From Bacillus sp. JCM 19034 (lineage in GTDB: Bacteria > Bacillota > Bacilli > Bacillales > Bacillaceae_D), in assembly GCF_001310635.1 (NCBI RefSeq), contig NZ_BAXR01000011.1, positions 1 through 64,000 of the forward strand: DNA of 64,000 nucleotides, written 5' to 3'. Of this stretch, positions 39,084 to 50,087 are shown piece by piece. Within the stretch, counting starts at the first letter, position 1; each line of letters starts with the position of its first letter. Position numbers and translations under genes: made by a program. Under the pieces are notes generated by a model. That model saw only the letters and a program-made list of their open reading frames with translations, did not search any database and had not been told where the DNA came from.

Positions 39084-39344
39084 ATGGAAGTCTTAAAAGT
39101 TTCGGCAAAATCTACTCCAAATTCTGTAGCTGGTGCTCTAGCTGGTGTAATTCGAGAGAGGGGTGCTGCAGAGATTCAAGCTATTGGTGCAGGAGCCTTG
39201 AATCAGTCGATAAAAGCAATTGCGATCGCTCGTGGCTTTGTAGCACCTAGTGGAATTGAGCTAGTATGTATTCCTGCATTCACCGATATTGAAATAGAAG
39301 GTGAAGAACGGACAGCAATGAAATTAATTGTAGAACCGAGGTAG
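39084..39344 (+). CDS. spoVS: stage V sporulation protein S
   Basis: 86-residue member of the very conserved SpoVS (Alba-like) family: MEVLKVSAKSTPNSVAGALAG, RGAAEIQAIGAGALNQSIKAIAIARG and the C-terminal ERTAMKLIVEPR. Needed for spore coat and cortex completion and controlled by sigma-H in B. subtilis. ATG 39084 follows AGAGGAGGT. Terminator directly behind, so probably monocistronic. Confidence 0.97.
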   Translation: MEVLKVSAKSTPNSVAGALAGVIRERGAAEIQAIGAGALNQSIKAIAIARGFVAPSGIELVCIPAFTDIEIEGEERTAMKLIVEPR

Positions 39345-39370
39345 CAAAATATGTCACCGCAAATCTTGTA

Positions 39371-39410
39371 AAGTCACTTAACTATTGATCAGAGTTAAGG
39401 GCTTTTTTTT
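39371..39410 (+). terminator. intrinsic terminator of spoVS
   Basis: CTTAACT / AGTTAAG core stem with flanking AAG/CTT pairs, then eight T. Confidence 0.8.
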
Positions 39411-39617
39411 GAAAATCAATGAAGTATCGGATTCTTTTCAAAATTGAGACTCTTCTAACCTTGCATTATTTTCAAAAACAAACTATTATAAGGACGTTTA
39501 GTATCAAATTGAGCCAATATAAAAAATGAGTAAAGGTTATGTTACGATTATAATTAAATTATTGAAAACTGGAAAAGGTTTTGATGATTGATAGAGACAA
39601 TGAGGAGTGGAGCAAGC

Positions 39618-41358
39618 GTGAGAGAGCAATTGTCATGGAAGGTTGGCGGACAGCAAGGGGAAGGTATCGAGAGTACTGGGGAAATTTTTGCTGCTGCTTT
39701 AAATCGTTTAGGATATTTTTTATATGGATATAGACATTTTTCTTCAAGAATTAAAGGTGGGCATACGAATAATAAAATTCGTGTCAGCACAACGCCTGTT
39801 CATTCAATTTCTGATGATTTGACGATTTTAGTTGCTTTTGATCAGGAAACGATTGATGTGAACATCCATGAATTGAGTAAGGACGGAATTATTTTAGCTG
39901 ATGCTAAATTCAAGCCTGTCCTACCAAGTGACTATGAGGTTCGGTTAATTGTTATTCCATTTACGGAAATAGCAAAGGAATTAGGTACAACTTTAATGAA
40001 AAATATGGTTGCAGTAGGAGCGACTAGTGCGATCATTGGACTTCAAGCTGATGCGTATAAGAATGTCGTTGAAGATCTGTTCCTTCGTAAAGGAGAATCA
40101 GTCGTCGAGAAAAATATGGAAGCGATTCAAGCAGGGGCTAAATACGTCCGTGAAGAAGCAGAAGATGTACTACAAGGCTACCAGTTAGCAGCAGCAGACG
40201 GAAAAAACGTATGTTCATGATTGGTAATGATGCAATCGGTCTTGGTGCCATTGCAGCAGGTAGCCGATTCATGGCAGCTATCCAATTACACCGGCATCAG
40301 AAATTATGGAATATTTAATCAAGAAATTACCTCAATTTGGTGGAACAGTCATTCAGACTGAAGATGAAATAGCAGCATGTACGATGGCAATTGGTGCGAA
40401 CTATGCTGGAGCTCGTGCATTTACAGCATCTGCCGGACCAGGTTTATCGCTTATGGCTGAAGCGATTGGTTTAGCAGGTATGACCGAACAGCCACTAGTC
40501 ATTGTTGATACACAACGAGGGGGTCCGAGTACTGGTTTACCGACAAAGCAAGAGCAATCGGATTTAATGGCACTCCTCTATAGTACTCATGGCGATATTC
40601 CAAAGATCGTTATGGCTCCAAGTACGGTAGAAGAAGCATTTTATGATACAGTTGAAGCGTTTAATCTAGCGGAAGAATATCAATGCCCGGTCATTTTGGT
40701 AACTGATTTAGCATTATCATTAGGGAAGCAATCGGTTGAACCATTGGAGTATCATAAATTCGAAGTTCGTAGAGGAACGATTGAAACGGAAGAAACAATT
40801 TCTGAACGGGAAGATAAGTCTTATTATAAACGATATGAAGTAACAAAATCAGGTGTATCCAATCGTGTCTTACCTGGTACAAAAAATGGTATTCATCACG
40901 TTACGGGTGTTGAACACGATGAAACTGGAATGCCTTCAGAGCTTCCAGAAAATCGACAGCAACAAATGGATAAACGGCTGCGCAAACTTAATCAGTTAAG
41001 TGATCGTTTTAAACAACCGTTATTTATTGACAGTCGGTATGATGAGGCTGATTTACTTGTTATTGGTGTAAATTCAACACGAGGTACGATTCAAGAAGTA
41101 CTTTCACGCTTAACGGTTGATCAGGTGAAGGCCAATCATGTTCAGGTTCGTTTATTGCATCCTTTTCCTAAGGAAGAGCTTGAAAAGGAAATGAAAAAAG
41201 CGAAAAAGGTCGTAGTTGTTGAGCATAATGCAACAGGGCAGCTTGCTTCTATTATTAAAATGAATGTTGCCAAAGCCAATATTGAAAGCATTCTGAAATA
41301 TGACGGGAATCCGTTTCTACCTGACGAACTACATCAAGCATGCAAGGAGTTGGTTTAA
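39618..41358 (+). CDS. korA: 2-oxoacid:ferredoxin oxidoreductase alpha subunit, two frame breaks
   Basis: Fused gamma-alpha subunit of a 2-oxoglutarate (or related 2-oxoacid) ferredoxin oxidoreductase. The N-terminal gamma domain starts WKVGGQQGEGIESTGEIFA; the alpha domain has YPITPASEIMEYL and CTMAIGANYAGARAFTASAGPGLSLM. The first break is in the A run 40202-40207 (six for seven, restoring DGKKRMFMIGNDA). The second is near 40279 (one T lost, restoring MAAYPITPASE). About 581 residues after repair. GTG 39618 is six bases after GAGGAGTGGAG. The beta subunit starts immediately after the stop. In B. subtilis tdh-kbl lie at this place instead. Confidence 0.92.
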
Positions 41359-42225
41359 ATGGCTACATTTAAAGAGTTTCGTAATAAAGTAAAGCCGAAC
41401 TGGTGTCCAGGCTGTGGCGATTTTTCAGTTCAAGCAGCGATTCAAAGAGCAGCAGGAAACATAGGATTAGAACCAGAAGACGTAGCAGTCGTATCTGGCA
41501 TCGGCTGTTCTGGCCGAATATCGGGCTATATTCATTCCTACGGGTTTCATGGTGTGCATGGTCGAGCCCTTCCAATTGCTCAAGGTGTAAAAATGGCGAA
41601 TCGAGATCTAACGGTAATTGCTTCAGGTGGAGATGGAGATGGATTTGCGATCGGTATGGGGCATACCATCCATGCGATCCGGAGAAATATTGATGTGACA
41701 TATATTGTCATGGACAATCAAATTTACGGTTTGACGAAGGGGCAAACCTCTCCTAGAAGTGAAATGGGCTTTAAAACGAAAAGTACGCCAGGCGGATCGA
41801 TTGAATCAGCACTTAACGTAATGGAAATGGCACTAACAGCGGGAGCAACGTTTGTTGCCCAAAGCTTTTCAAGTGACTTAAAAGGGTTAACAGCTTTAAT
41901 TGAAGAAGGGATTAATCATAAAGGCTTTTCATTAATTAATGTATTTAGTCCGTGTGTCACGTTTAATAAAGTGAACACATATGAGTGGTTTAAAGAAAAT
42001 TTAACTAAATTAAGCGATATAGACGGTTACGATCCAACGAATCGTATGAATGCGATGCAAACGTTAATGGAGCACAATGGTCTAGTAACTGGTTTGATTT
42101 ATCAAAATAAAGAACAACCTTCTTATCAACAATTAATTCCAGGCTACGATGAGCAGCCTTTAGCGAAAAAAGATCTCACGTTGAATGAAGAGACCTTTCA
42201 TGAATTAATAAAAGAATTTATGTAA
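41359..42225 (+). CDS. korB: 2-oxoacid:ferredoxin oxidoreductase beta subunit
   Basis: 288 residues, the thiamine-diphosphate subunit. WCPGCGDFSVQAAIQRA at the N-terminus, GIGCSGRISGYIHSYGFHGVHGRALPIA, and the TPP/Mg motif GGDGDGFAIGMGH ... MDNQIYGLTKGQ. Works with KorA to make succinyl-CoA and reduced ferredoxin, or the reverse. Zero-base spacing to korA. A strong terminator follows. The exact 2-oxoacid cannot be read from sequence. Confidence 0.94.
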   Translation: MATFKEFRNKVKPNWCPGCGDFSVQAAIQRAAGNIGLEPEDVAVVSGIGCSGRISGYIHSYGFHGVHGRALPIAQGVKMANRDLTVIASGGDGDGFAIGMGHTIHAIRRNIDVTYIVMDNQIYGLTKGQTSPRSEMGFKTKSTPGGSIESALNVMEMALTAGATFVAQSFSSDLKGLTALIEEGINHKGFSLINVFSPCVTFNKVNTYEWFKENLTKLSDIDGYDPTNRMNAMQTLMEHNGLVTGLIYQNKEQPSYQQLIPGYDEQPLAKKDLTLNEETFHELIKEFM

Positions 42226-42238
42226 GCGATAGTAGACG

Positions 42239-42266
42239 AAAAACGGCCTTTGCCGTTTTTCTTTTG
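42239..42266 (+). terminator. intrinsic terminator of korAB
   Basis: AAAAACGGC / GCCGTTTTT with CTTT loop and T-rich tail. Confidence 0.92.
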
Positions 42267-42377
42267 ATAGGAAACATATGAGGAGCACTTCCTTATTGTG
42301 TAGTGGAACTAAAGAAGTTATAATTACTTATTGTATGTTTGGTTTCTATTTGTTATACGTATGAAAGGAGAGCTAAC

Positions 42378-43999
42378 ATGAATGAAGAACAACGTTAGGT
42401 AAATCTACAGCTGATGAAAAAGGTGCTACGCAGGACTTAAAATCCTCTGGCAGTAGCCAAAAAGATTACAGCAAATATTTTGATTTTTCAAATGTAAAAG
42501 TTGTTTCTGAAGATGAAAATAAGAAAGTCATCCGTATTGATGGAAGAGATATATCAATCTTAGAGCAACCTGATTATCGTCAAGGGAAAAGAAGAGGAAA
42601 AGAAGATGTTCAAGTTATTCGTCCTGAAAGCTTAATTCCTGATAAAATGAAGGGAATAGGTGCAGGGAAGAAATTTCTCATCCGGACGTATGGTTGTCAA
42701 ATGAATACACATGATTCAGAAAATATGGCGGGCTTGTTACTTGAAATGGGCTTTGAATCAACAGAAGTATCAGAAGAAGCAGATGTGATTTTGTTAAATA
42801 CTTGTGCAATTCGTGAAAATGCTGAAAATAAAGTTTTTGGTGAAATTGGAAATCTAAAACCGCTAAAGTTAGAACGTCCAGAACTGATTATTGGTGTATG
42901 TGGCTGTATGTCGCAAGAAGAAAATGTTGTGAATAGAATTATGCAAAAGCATCAGCATATTGACTTAATTTTCGGTACACATAATATTCACCGCCTTCCA
43001 CACTTGCTCCATGATGCGATATTAGGCAAAGAAATGGTCATAGAAGTTTGGTCAAAAGAGGGCGATATCGTTGAGAATATGCCACGTGCTCGTCAAGGAA
43101 AAACACAAGCATGGGTAAACATTATGTACGGCTGTGATAAATTCTGTACGTATTGTATTGTTCCATATACGCGTGGAAAAGAACGAAGTCGATTGCCAGA
43201 GGATATTATCGCTGAAGTTAGAGATTTGGCACGGCAAGGATATAAAGAAATTACGTTACTAGGGCAAAACGTTAATGCTTACGGTAAAGACTTAGATTTT
43301 GAATATGGACTTGGTCAATTAATGGATGAGATTCATAAAATTGATATTCCTCGTGTTCGATTTACAACGAGTCATCCGCGTGATTTTGACGATCATTTAA
43401 TCCAAGTGCTATCAAAAGGTGGGAATTTAGTCGAGCATATACATCTACCAGTTCAACACGGTAGCTCAGCTATCCTAAAGTTAATGGCGAGAAAGTACAC
43501 TCGACAACAGTATTTAGATTTGGCCCATAAAATTAAAATGGCGATTCCGAATGCTTCGTTTACGACAGATTTAATTGTCGGATTCCCAAATGAAACGGAA
43601 GAGCAGTTTGAAGAAACGTTATCGCTCGTTCGTGAAATTGAATTTGATAGTGCTTATACGTACATTTATTCACCACGTGAAGGGACGCCTGCGGCAAAAA
43701 TGAAAGACAACGTCCCAATGGAAGTTAAGCGTGAACGATTAGCACGCTTAAATGCTTTAGTTAACGAGATTTCTGCTAAGAAAAATGTTGCGTATCAAGA
43801 CAAAATAGTTGAGGTGCTTGTTGAAGGTGAAAGTAAGAAAAATCCGGATGTGCTAGCAGGCAGAACGCGTACGAATCGCCTTGTAAACTTTACAGGTCCA
43901 AAATCAGTTATCGGGGAAATCGTATATGTAAAGGTTACGGAAGCAAAAACATGGTCATTATCAGGTGAAATGGTCGAAATGGCGGAGGTGCAGTCATGA
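42378..43999 (+). CDS. miaB: tRNA methylthiotransferase MiaB, one frame break
   Basis: Radical-SAM enzyme adding the methylthio group to i6A37 of tRNA. The N-terminal UPF0004 domain has its three cluster cysteines ([25 protein letters not shown]). The radical SAM motif is CDKFCTYC within [18 protein letters not shown], and a TRAM domain forms the end. The downstream open frame begins at 42647, but good coding sequence in that frame runs back to about 42397 ([16 protein letters not shown] text, [18 protein letters not shown]). ATG 42378 with AAAGGAG lies just ahead in another frame. One missing T at 42395-42396 joins them, giving about 540 residues. Overlaps ricA by 4 bases. Acts after MiaA, encoded 7 kb further. 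Confidence 0.94.
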
Positions 44000-44418
44000 C
44001 AACAAAATATTCTAGAGAAGAAATTCGTGATAAAGCAACAGAGTTAGCAAAGATGATGGCTGAAACGGAAGAAATTGATTTCTTTAAGCGTGCTGAAAAG
44101 CAAATTAATGAGCATGTAAAGGTACAAGAATTAATTGCTAAAATAAAAAAGCTTCAAAAAGAAGCGGTGAACTTGCAGCATTACGGTAAATCAGAAGCAT
44201 TAAAAGAGGTTGAGGCTAAGATCGATATGTTACATGATGAGGTAGACCAAATACCACTTGTACAAGAATTTAAACAAAGTCAACTAGAAGTAAATGAATT
44301 GCTTCAAATGGTATCAAATACGATCTCTAAATCAGTAACAGATGAAATCATTACATCAATGGGCGGAGACCTTTTAAAGCGTAGAACGACGAAAAGTCCA
44401 TTCGATAGCTGTCAATAA
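43996..44418 (+). CDS. ricA: RicA (YmcA) of the Ric/Y complex
   Basis: 140-residue helical protein. RicA forms a complex with RicF and RicT that carries Fe-S clusters, controls RNase Y-dependent mRNA maturation and is needed for biofilm and competence. Seen: [31 protein letters not shown], then [24 protein letters not shown] and [11 protein letters not shown]. The C-terminal SCQ keeps the conserved Cys. Start overlaps the miaB stop (ATGA). Terminator follows. rny, the RNase Y gene it acts with, is 6 kb upstream. Confidence 0.93.
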   Translation: MTTKYSREEIRDKATELAKMMAETEEIDFFKRAEKQINEHVKVQELIAKIKKLQKEAVNLQHYGKSEALKEVEAKIDMLHDEVDQIPLVQEFKQSQLEVNELLQMVSNTISKSVTDEIITSMGGDLLKRRTTKSPFDSCQ

Positions 44419-44423
44419 ATCAT

Positions 44424-44470
44424 AAGCTACTAATAACAGAGGATAACTCTCTGTGTTAGTAGCTTTTTTA
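44424..44470 (+). terminator. intrinsic terminator of miaB-ricA
   Basis: Stem of about 17 bp, AAGCTACTAATAACAGAG / CTCTGTGTTAGTAGCTT with one unpaired base, 7-base loop, T run. Confidence 0.93.
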
Positions 44471-44832
44471 TTGTTCATTTGTAAGGGAGAGTAATCGAGG
44501 TCAACATTCAAGCATATAATGGCTTCATATGGAACACAGAAGATATCAAATGAGTAGTAAGTCGGCCAAAGGATTTAGCTCGATTCATTCTGCTGACTGA
44601 ATGAATAATAAGGCGCTATCGTGTTTTTCTGATTTTTTGTACTAAAACAAGTGTTACACACATAATGTGTTAAAGATCATGCTTTGCTTTCATCTTGTAA
44701 GTTTCTATTGCACATTGGTCATTCGCCCTGCATAGGATGTCAGTGAAGCAATTGGCGGAGCGAATGAGGCAAGTAGCCGATACGAGCGACCGACAACTCG
44801 ATACGATATGAGAAAGAGGAGGGTTTAGTTTC
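44471..44832 (+). other. non-coding gap upstream of cotE with sporulation promoter candidate
   Basis: No coding sequence found in 362 bases. AC (44712-44713), 17 bases, then CATAGGATG (44731-44739) resembles a sigma-K promoter and has the same ending as the candidate before dpaA. In B. subtilis cotE is read from sigma-E and sigma-K promoters; a clear sigma-E site was not found. Confidence 0.4.
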
Positions 44833-45402
44833 ATGTCTCAGAATGAAAATGTGAATTATCGTGAAATTATAACAAAAGCGGTATGTGGAAAAGGTCGTAA
44901 GTTCTCAGAAGCAACTCATACGATTAGCCCTTCACACAAACCGTCTAGCATTCTTGGCTGCTGGATCATCAACCATAAATACACAGCTGAGAAGCAGGGT
45001 GACACTGTCGTTGTGCAAGGAAGCTATGATATTAATGTCTGGTACTCGTATAATCAAAATACGAAGACGGATGTTGCAACACAGACGGTTACCTATACGG
45101 ATGAGATTGGTTTAAAAATGCGAGATGATCATGTTCTATCAAATCAAATGGATGTTATTGCTCGAGCGGTTCAACAGCCAAATACACTAGAAGCAACGAT
45201 TGGAGAAGATGGTTCTAATGTAAATGTGCAAGTTGAAAGAGAGTTTGTCGTGGAATGTATCGGTGAAACGAAAGTCGCAGTTGCAGTAAATCCAAATGGG
45301 ACGGTTGATGATTATCCAGTTGAAGATTATTCTGATCAAGTAAGTGATGAAGAATATGAACGTCTTGATCCGAATTTCCTTCATGGCGAGTTTGATAACT
45401 AA
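44833..45402 (+). CDS. cotE: spore coat morphogenetic protein CotE
   Basis: Organiser of the outer spore coat. 189 residues, family length about 180. N-terminus YREIITKAVCGKGRKFSEATHTI, then SILGCWIINHKYTAEKQGDTV and YDINVWYSYNQNTKT; a central VEREFVVECIGETKVAVAVNPNG; strongly acidic C-terminus, which in B. subtilis CotE recruits other coat proteins. ATG 44833 follows AAAGAGGAGGG. Terminator behind. Confidence 0.96.
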   Translation: MSQNENVNYREIITKAVCGKGRKFSEATHTISPSHKPSSILGCWIINHKYTAEKQGDTVVVQGSYDINVWYSYNQNTKTDVATQTVTYTDEIGLKMRDDHVLSNQMDVIARAVQQPNTLEATIGEDGSNVNVQVEREFVVECIGETKVAVAVNPNGTVDDYPVEDYSDQVSDEEYERLDPNFLHGEFDN

Positions 45403-45481
45403 AGTGATCAAACAGGTAAAACGTTACCATAGCAAATTAAATATTGGTTTTAAGCAAGGAGCTACACATATTGCTTTTAGT

Positions 45482-45527
45482 GGTGAGTTAAAAAGGTGAC
45501 AATTCTTTTCACTCACCTTTTTTATTT
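45482..45527 (+). terminator. intrinsic terminator of cotE
   Basis: GGTGAGT (45482-45488) / ACTCACC (45511-45517), then TTTTTTATTTTT. A shorter alternative arm lies inside. Confidence 0.85.
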
Positions 45528-45559
45528 TTGTCTTCGTCATGCGAATGATCGCTCTACTA

Positions 45560-45568
45560 TGCTATAAT
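45560..45568 (+). promoter_or_regulatory. extended -10 promoter of mutSL
   Basis: TGC-TATAAT (45560-45568), 35 bases before the mutS ATG; the -35 region is poor. Confidence 0.6.
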
Positions 45569-45602
45569 AAATACGTGATTATGGAACGGTGGAGGAGAAA
45601 GT

Positions 45603-48197
45603 ATGGCACAAGTAACACCAATGATGAAGCAGTATTTAGACATTAAGGCACAGTATAAAGATGCCTTTTTATTTTTTAGACTTGGCGATTTCTATGAAAT
45701 GTTTTATGAAGATGCCAAATTGGCTGCTAGGGAACTTGAAATTACGTTAACAGGTCGTGGACAAGGTGAGGAGCGAATTCCGATGTGTGGTGTTCCTTAT
45801 CACTCCGCAGATTCTTATATTGTAAAATTAATAGAAAAAGGCTATAAAATAGCAATTTGTGAACAAGTAGAAGACCCGAAGCAAGCAAAAGGCGTTGTGA
45901 AAAGAGAAGTAGTCAAGCTTCTCACCCCTGGTACTGTTATGGATGGTCAAATCATTAAAGAAAAAGAGAATAATTTTATTATTGCGGTAACAGCTTTCAA
46001 AGACCATTCTTATGGGGTCGCACGTGCAGATTTAACGACTGGGGAAAGTGCGGTTACATTATTTAACGATGACGTTGATGAAGTTATTCATGAGATTCTA
46101 AATACAGGGACGAAGGAAGTTGTCGTATCATCAACGTTATCAGGGGTATTGAAAGAGAAGCTAGAGGAGCGGAAACAGTTTACGAAATCATTTGAGGATG
46201 AAGTTGAAATAAACGATGGGTACGAACACCTTTGTAAAAACTTACAATCTCAAAAACTCGTTCAATCATTTGGACGTCTTTTACAATATTTAATTCGTAC
46301 ACAAAAACGCTCATTAGATCATTTACAGCCTGTTATTTATTATCCTAGTAATTCTTATTTAAAGATGGATTCTCATACAAAACGAAATTTGGAATTAACT
46401 GAATCTTTACGTGAAAAGAAAAAAGCAGGATCACTTTTAGCTGTCATTGACCATACGGTAACGGCAATGGGGGGCAGGCTCTTGAAAAGCTGGGGTTGAT
46501 CGCCCACTTGTTGATCAAATTAAAATTGAAGAACGTCTTCGTGTTGTGACAGCATTTAAAGATCACTTTTTTATTCGTGAGGAGCTGAGAGACGAGCTTC
46601 GGCACGTATATGATCTTGAACGATTAGCTGGTCGGATTGCCTATGGAAATGTAAATGCACGAGAGCTCGTTCAATTAAAGCGTTCCTTACAACGTATTCC
46701 TGCTATTAAAGAATATTGTTCAACAGTAGTAGCAGATAAAGTTGATGAATGGTTTAGTAACGATACAATAATAGAAGAGTTATTAAATCTATTAGAAAGT
46801 AGTCTTGTGGATGATCCACCAATCTCGGTAACCGACGGTGGGATGATTCAAGAGGGCTATCATCAAGAGCTGGATACATACAGGGATGCTAGTCGAAACG
46901 GAAAGCAATGGATTGCTGAATTAGAACAGAAGGAACGGCAACAGACGGGTATTAAGACATTAAAGGTCGGCTATAATCGTGTCTTCGGTTATTATATTGA
47001 AGTGACACGAGCAAACGTTCATTTACTAGAGGAAGGTAGATATGAGCGAAAGCAAACGTTGACGAATGCAGAAAGATTTATTACACCTGAGCTAAAAGAA
47101 AAAGAAGCACTAATATTAGAAGCAGAGGAGAAGCTTACTCAATTAGAATACGATTTGTTCGTCAATATCCGAGAGATGGCGAAATCATTTGTTGCAACGA
47201 TTCAGTCATTGGCCCACTCGATTAGTGAGATTGACGTTCTATGCGGTTTCGCTCAAATAAGCGAAGAAGCCCAATATGTGAAACCAACCTTTTCAATGAG
47301 AAATGAAGTATTTATTCAATCAGGTCGCCACCCGGTTGTTGAGAAGATGATCAAAAAAGGGGAATATGTTGAAAATGATGTTCGATTAACAAATGGTCGC
47401 GAATTGTTATTAATTACTGGACCGAATATGGCTGGAAAAAGTACTTACATGCGTCAGCTAGCCCTTATAGTTGTGATGGCTCAAATAGGCTGCTATGTTC
47501 CTGCTAAAGCAGCTGAGCTACCGATTTTTGATCAAATTTTTACGAGAATTGGTGCAGCTGATGATTTAGCAAGTGGGCAAAGCACATTTATGGTTGAAAT
47601 GCTTGAGACAAAATATGCCCTTACAAAAGCGACAGAAAATAGCCTTATTTTATTAGATGAAATTGGCCGCGGGACATCTACTTATGATGGTATGGCTCTA
47701 GCACAAGCAATCATTGAATTTATTCATGATACGATTCGTGCGAAAACATTATTTTCAACTCATTATCATGAATTAACCGAGCTTGAAAATACATTGCAGC
47801 ATCTGCAAAATGTTCATGTTTCTGCGGTGGAAGAAAACGGAAAAGTTGTGTTCCTCCATAAGGTTGTTGATGGACAAGCTGACCGTAGCTATGGCATTTA
47901 TGTCGCTGAGCTTGCTCAATTGCCACAAGAAGTAACAAATAGAGCTGATGAACTATTAAAACAGCTAGAGTCTTTTCCTAGTGAGCAGAAAAATCATACG
48001 ATTAAGGAAAAAGTAGTCAGCCTGAGCAATTATCGTTATTTGAAGAGGAGAAATCCCCAATAAAAGAAACGAAACCGACAAAAACTGAGGAGCAATCTCA
48101 GCGGATGATGAAGGCGTTAGCTCAAAAGGATGTTTTAAATATGACTCCTCTTGAGGCGATTCAATTTGTTAATGAATTACAGAAGTTAGTGAAATAG
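45603..48197 (+). CDS. mutS: DNA mismatch repair protein MutS, two frame breaks
   Basis: Mismatch-recognition ATPase. The N-terminal mismatch-binding domain has [16 protein letters not shown] with the Phe-x-Glu motif; the ATPase domain has Walker [25 protein letters not shown] and FSTHYHEL. Break 1: an extra G in GGGG 46492-46495; removing it restores [16 protein letters not shown]. Break 2: A run 48008-48012 (five for six); restoring it reads [19 protein letters not shown] and carries the gene on to TAG 48195-48197, including the usual C-terminal tail. About 865 residues in all. ATG 45603 with GGTGGAGGAG upstream. mutL follows after 17 bases. Confidence 0.95.
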
Positions 48198-48214
48198 AAC
48201 GGAGGTGGACGTCG

Positions 48215-50068
48215 ATGGCGAAAATTAGAAAGCTCGATGAGACATTATCAAATAAAATCGCTGCAGGAGAGGTTGTCGAACGTCCTGCTTCGATTGTGAA
48301 AGAATTAATTGAAAATTCGATTGATGCATATAGCACCTCGATTTTAATAGAAGCGGAGGAAGGTGGTCTTGCTTCCATTCGGATTGTCGATAACGGGGAT
48401 GGAATGGAAGAAGAAGATGTGGAAACGGCTTTCTTTCGTCATGCTACGAGTAAGATTCAAAATGATCGTGACTTATTTCATATTGCAACATTAGGGTTTC
48501 GAGGTGAGGCATTACCTAGTATTGCCTCCGTCTCACACGTGACGTTGACGACTAGCACAGGTGAAGGAAAAGGAGTTGAAATAAAGGTAGAAGGAGGGAA
48601 GACCGTTTCTAAAAAGGCAGCACCTGCTCGTAAAGGAACCGATGTTACGGTCACAAACCTTTTTTATAATACACCAGCTAGATTGAAATATGTAAAAACG
48701 GTCCATACTGAAGCTGGAAACATTAGTGATGTTGTAAACCGTCTTGCACTAGCTCATCCGTCAATCGCTTTTCATTATCGTCATGATGGTAAAGAAGTGT
48801 TGCGAACAGCTGGAAATGGTGATGTTCGTCAAGTAGCAGCATCGATTTATGGAAGGCAAGTCGCAAAAAAGATGGTCGAAATTCATGGTGAATCGTTAGA
48901 TTATGAATTATCCGGATGGATTGCAAAGCCAGAGGTTAACCGTGCATCCAGACAGTATATTTCGATCTTTATTAATGGCAGGTTCATTCGTAACTTTACA
49001 TTAGCGAGAGCTATTTTGGATGGGTATCATACATTACTGCCAATCGGACGATATCCGATCGGGATTTTTTCAATTAAAATGGATCCGCAATTAATTGATG
49101 TGAACGTTCATCCAGCAAAGCTTGAAGTACGGTTAAGTAAGGAAGAGGAGCTTGCTGAGCTTTTAACGAATGTGATACGAAATGCATTCAAAAAAGAAAC
49201 GTTAATACCAGAAGCGGATACTCGTCAAAGGACAACACTTACTTCAAAGGTTAAGGAAGAGCAGTTAAGCTTAGACTTTGAACAAACAAAACAAGAGGGA
49301 ACCGATCATGAGTTGGATGTAACCCCTTTGTCATTTCACAATGAGAATCAACAAAAGCGTGAATCTAATCAAGACTTAGAGAATAGTGAGAAGATAAAAC
49401 CAACTTCCACAAAAGTAGTGAAGGAAGTAGTTGTAGAAAACAGAGTAGAAGACGAGCAAGAATTTGTAGAAGAAAAGCAAGCCTCTCGTGTTCCTACATT
49501 ATATCCAATTGGTCAAATGCATGGAACGTATATAGTTGCTCAAAATGATACAGGCATGTATTTAATTGATCAGCATGCTGCTCAGGAACGAATTAAATAT
49601 GAATATTTCCGTGAAAAAGTCAGCCATGTCCCACGCCACCTTCAAGAGTTAATGGTACCAATGACGTTTGAATATACCGTAGGTGAAGCACAAATTATAT
49701 CAGAGCATTTAGATCAATTGTGTGCAGTTGGAGTATTTATGGAGCCTTTTGGAGCACAGTCTTACGTAGTGAAGTCACATCCTAGCTGGTTCCCGAAAGG
49801 GCAAGAGGAAGAAACGATAAAAGAAATGATTGATTATTTGTTAGAACATAAATCAATTAATCTGGCTAAATTACGTGAAGAAGCAGCAATTTTAATGTCC
49901 TGTAAAGCAGCGATTAAAGCGAATCGGCATTTGCGTCAAGATGAAATGTTCGCTTTATTGGAATCATTGCGAAAAAGTAGTGACCCATTTACTTGCCCTC
50001 ATGGCAGACCAATTATCGTTCATTTTTCAACGTATTCGATTGAAAAAATGTTTAAAAGGATTATGTAA
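48215..50068 (+). CDS. mutL: DNA mismatch repair endonuclease MutL
   Basis: 617 residues. The N-terminal GHKL ATPase shows [46 protein letters not shown] and [10 protein letters not shown]. After a variable acidic linker, the C-terminal domain carries the endonuclease motif [12 protein letters not shown] and the zinc-site CPHGRP, so this is a nicking MutL as expected where MutH is absent. ATG 48215 after GGAGGTGG. Co-transcribed with mutS. Confidence 0.96.
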   Translation: MAKIRKLDETLSNKIAAGEVVERPASIVKELIENSIDAYSTSILIEAEEGGLASIRIVDNGDGMEEEDVETAFFRHATSKIQNDRDLFHIATLGFRGEALPSIASVSHVTLTTSTGEGKGVEIKVEGGKTVSKKAAPARKGTDVTVTNLFYNTPARLKYVKTVHTEAGNISDVVNRLALAHPSIAFHYRHDGKEVLRTAGNGDVRQVAASIYGRQVAKKMVEIHGESLDYELSGWIAKPEVNRASRQYISIFINGRFIRNFTLARAILDGYHTLLPIGRYPIGIFSIKMDPQLIDVNVHPAKLEVRLSKEEELAELLTNVIRNAFKKETLIPEADTRQRTTLTSKVKEEQLSLDFEQTKQEGTDHELDVTPLSFHNENQQKRESNQDLENSEKIKPTSTKVVKEVVVENRVEDEQEFVEEKQASRVPTLYPIGQMHGTYIVAQNDTGMYLIDQHAAQERIKYEYFREKVSHVPRHLQELMVPMTFEYTVGEAQIISEHLDQLCAVGVFMEPFGAQSYVVKSHPSWFPKGQEEETIKEMIDYLLEHKSINLAKLREEAAILMSCKAAIKANRHLRQDEMFALLESLRKSSDPFTCPHGRPIIVHFSTYSIEKMFKRIM

Positions 50069-50087
50069 GGGTAAAGGTGAGAATAAT

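Noticed and set aside
39541..39617. Earlier start of korA at 39588
   Set aside because: The GAGGAGTGGAG ribosome-binding site lies after that codon and fits the GTG at 39618, which also gives the usual N-terminus.
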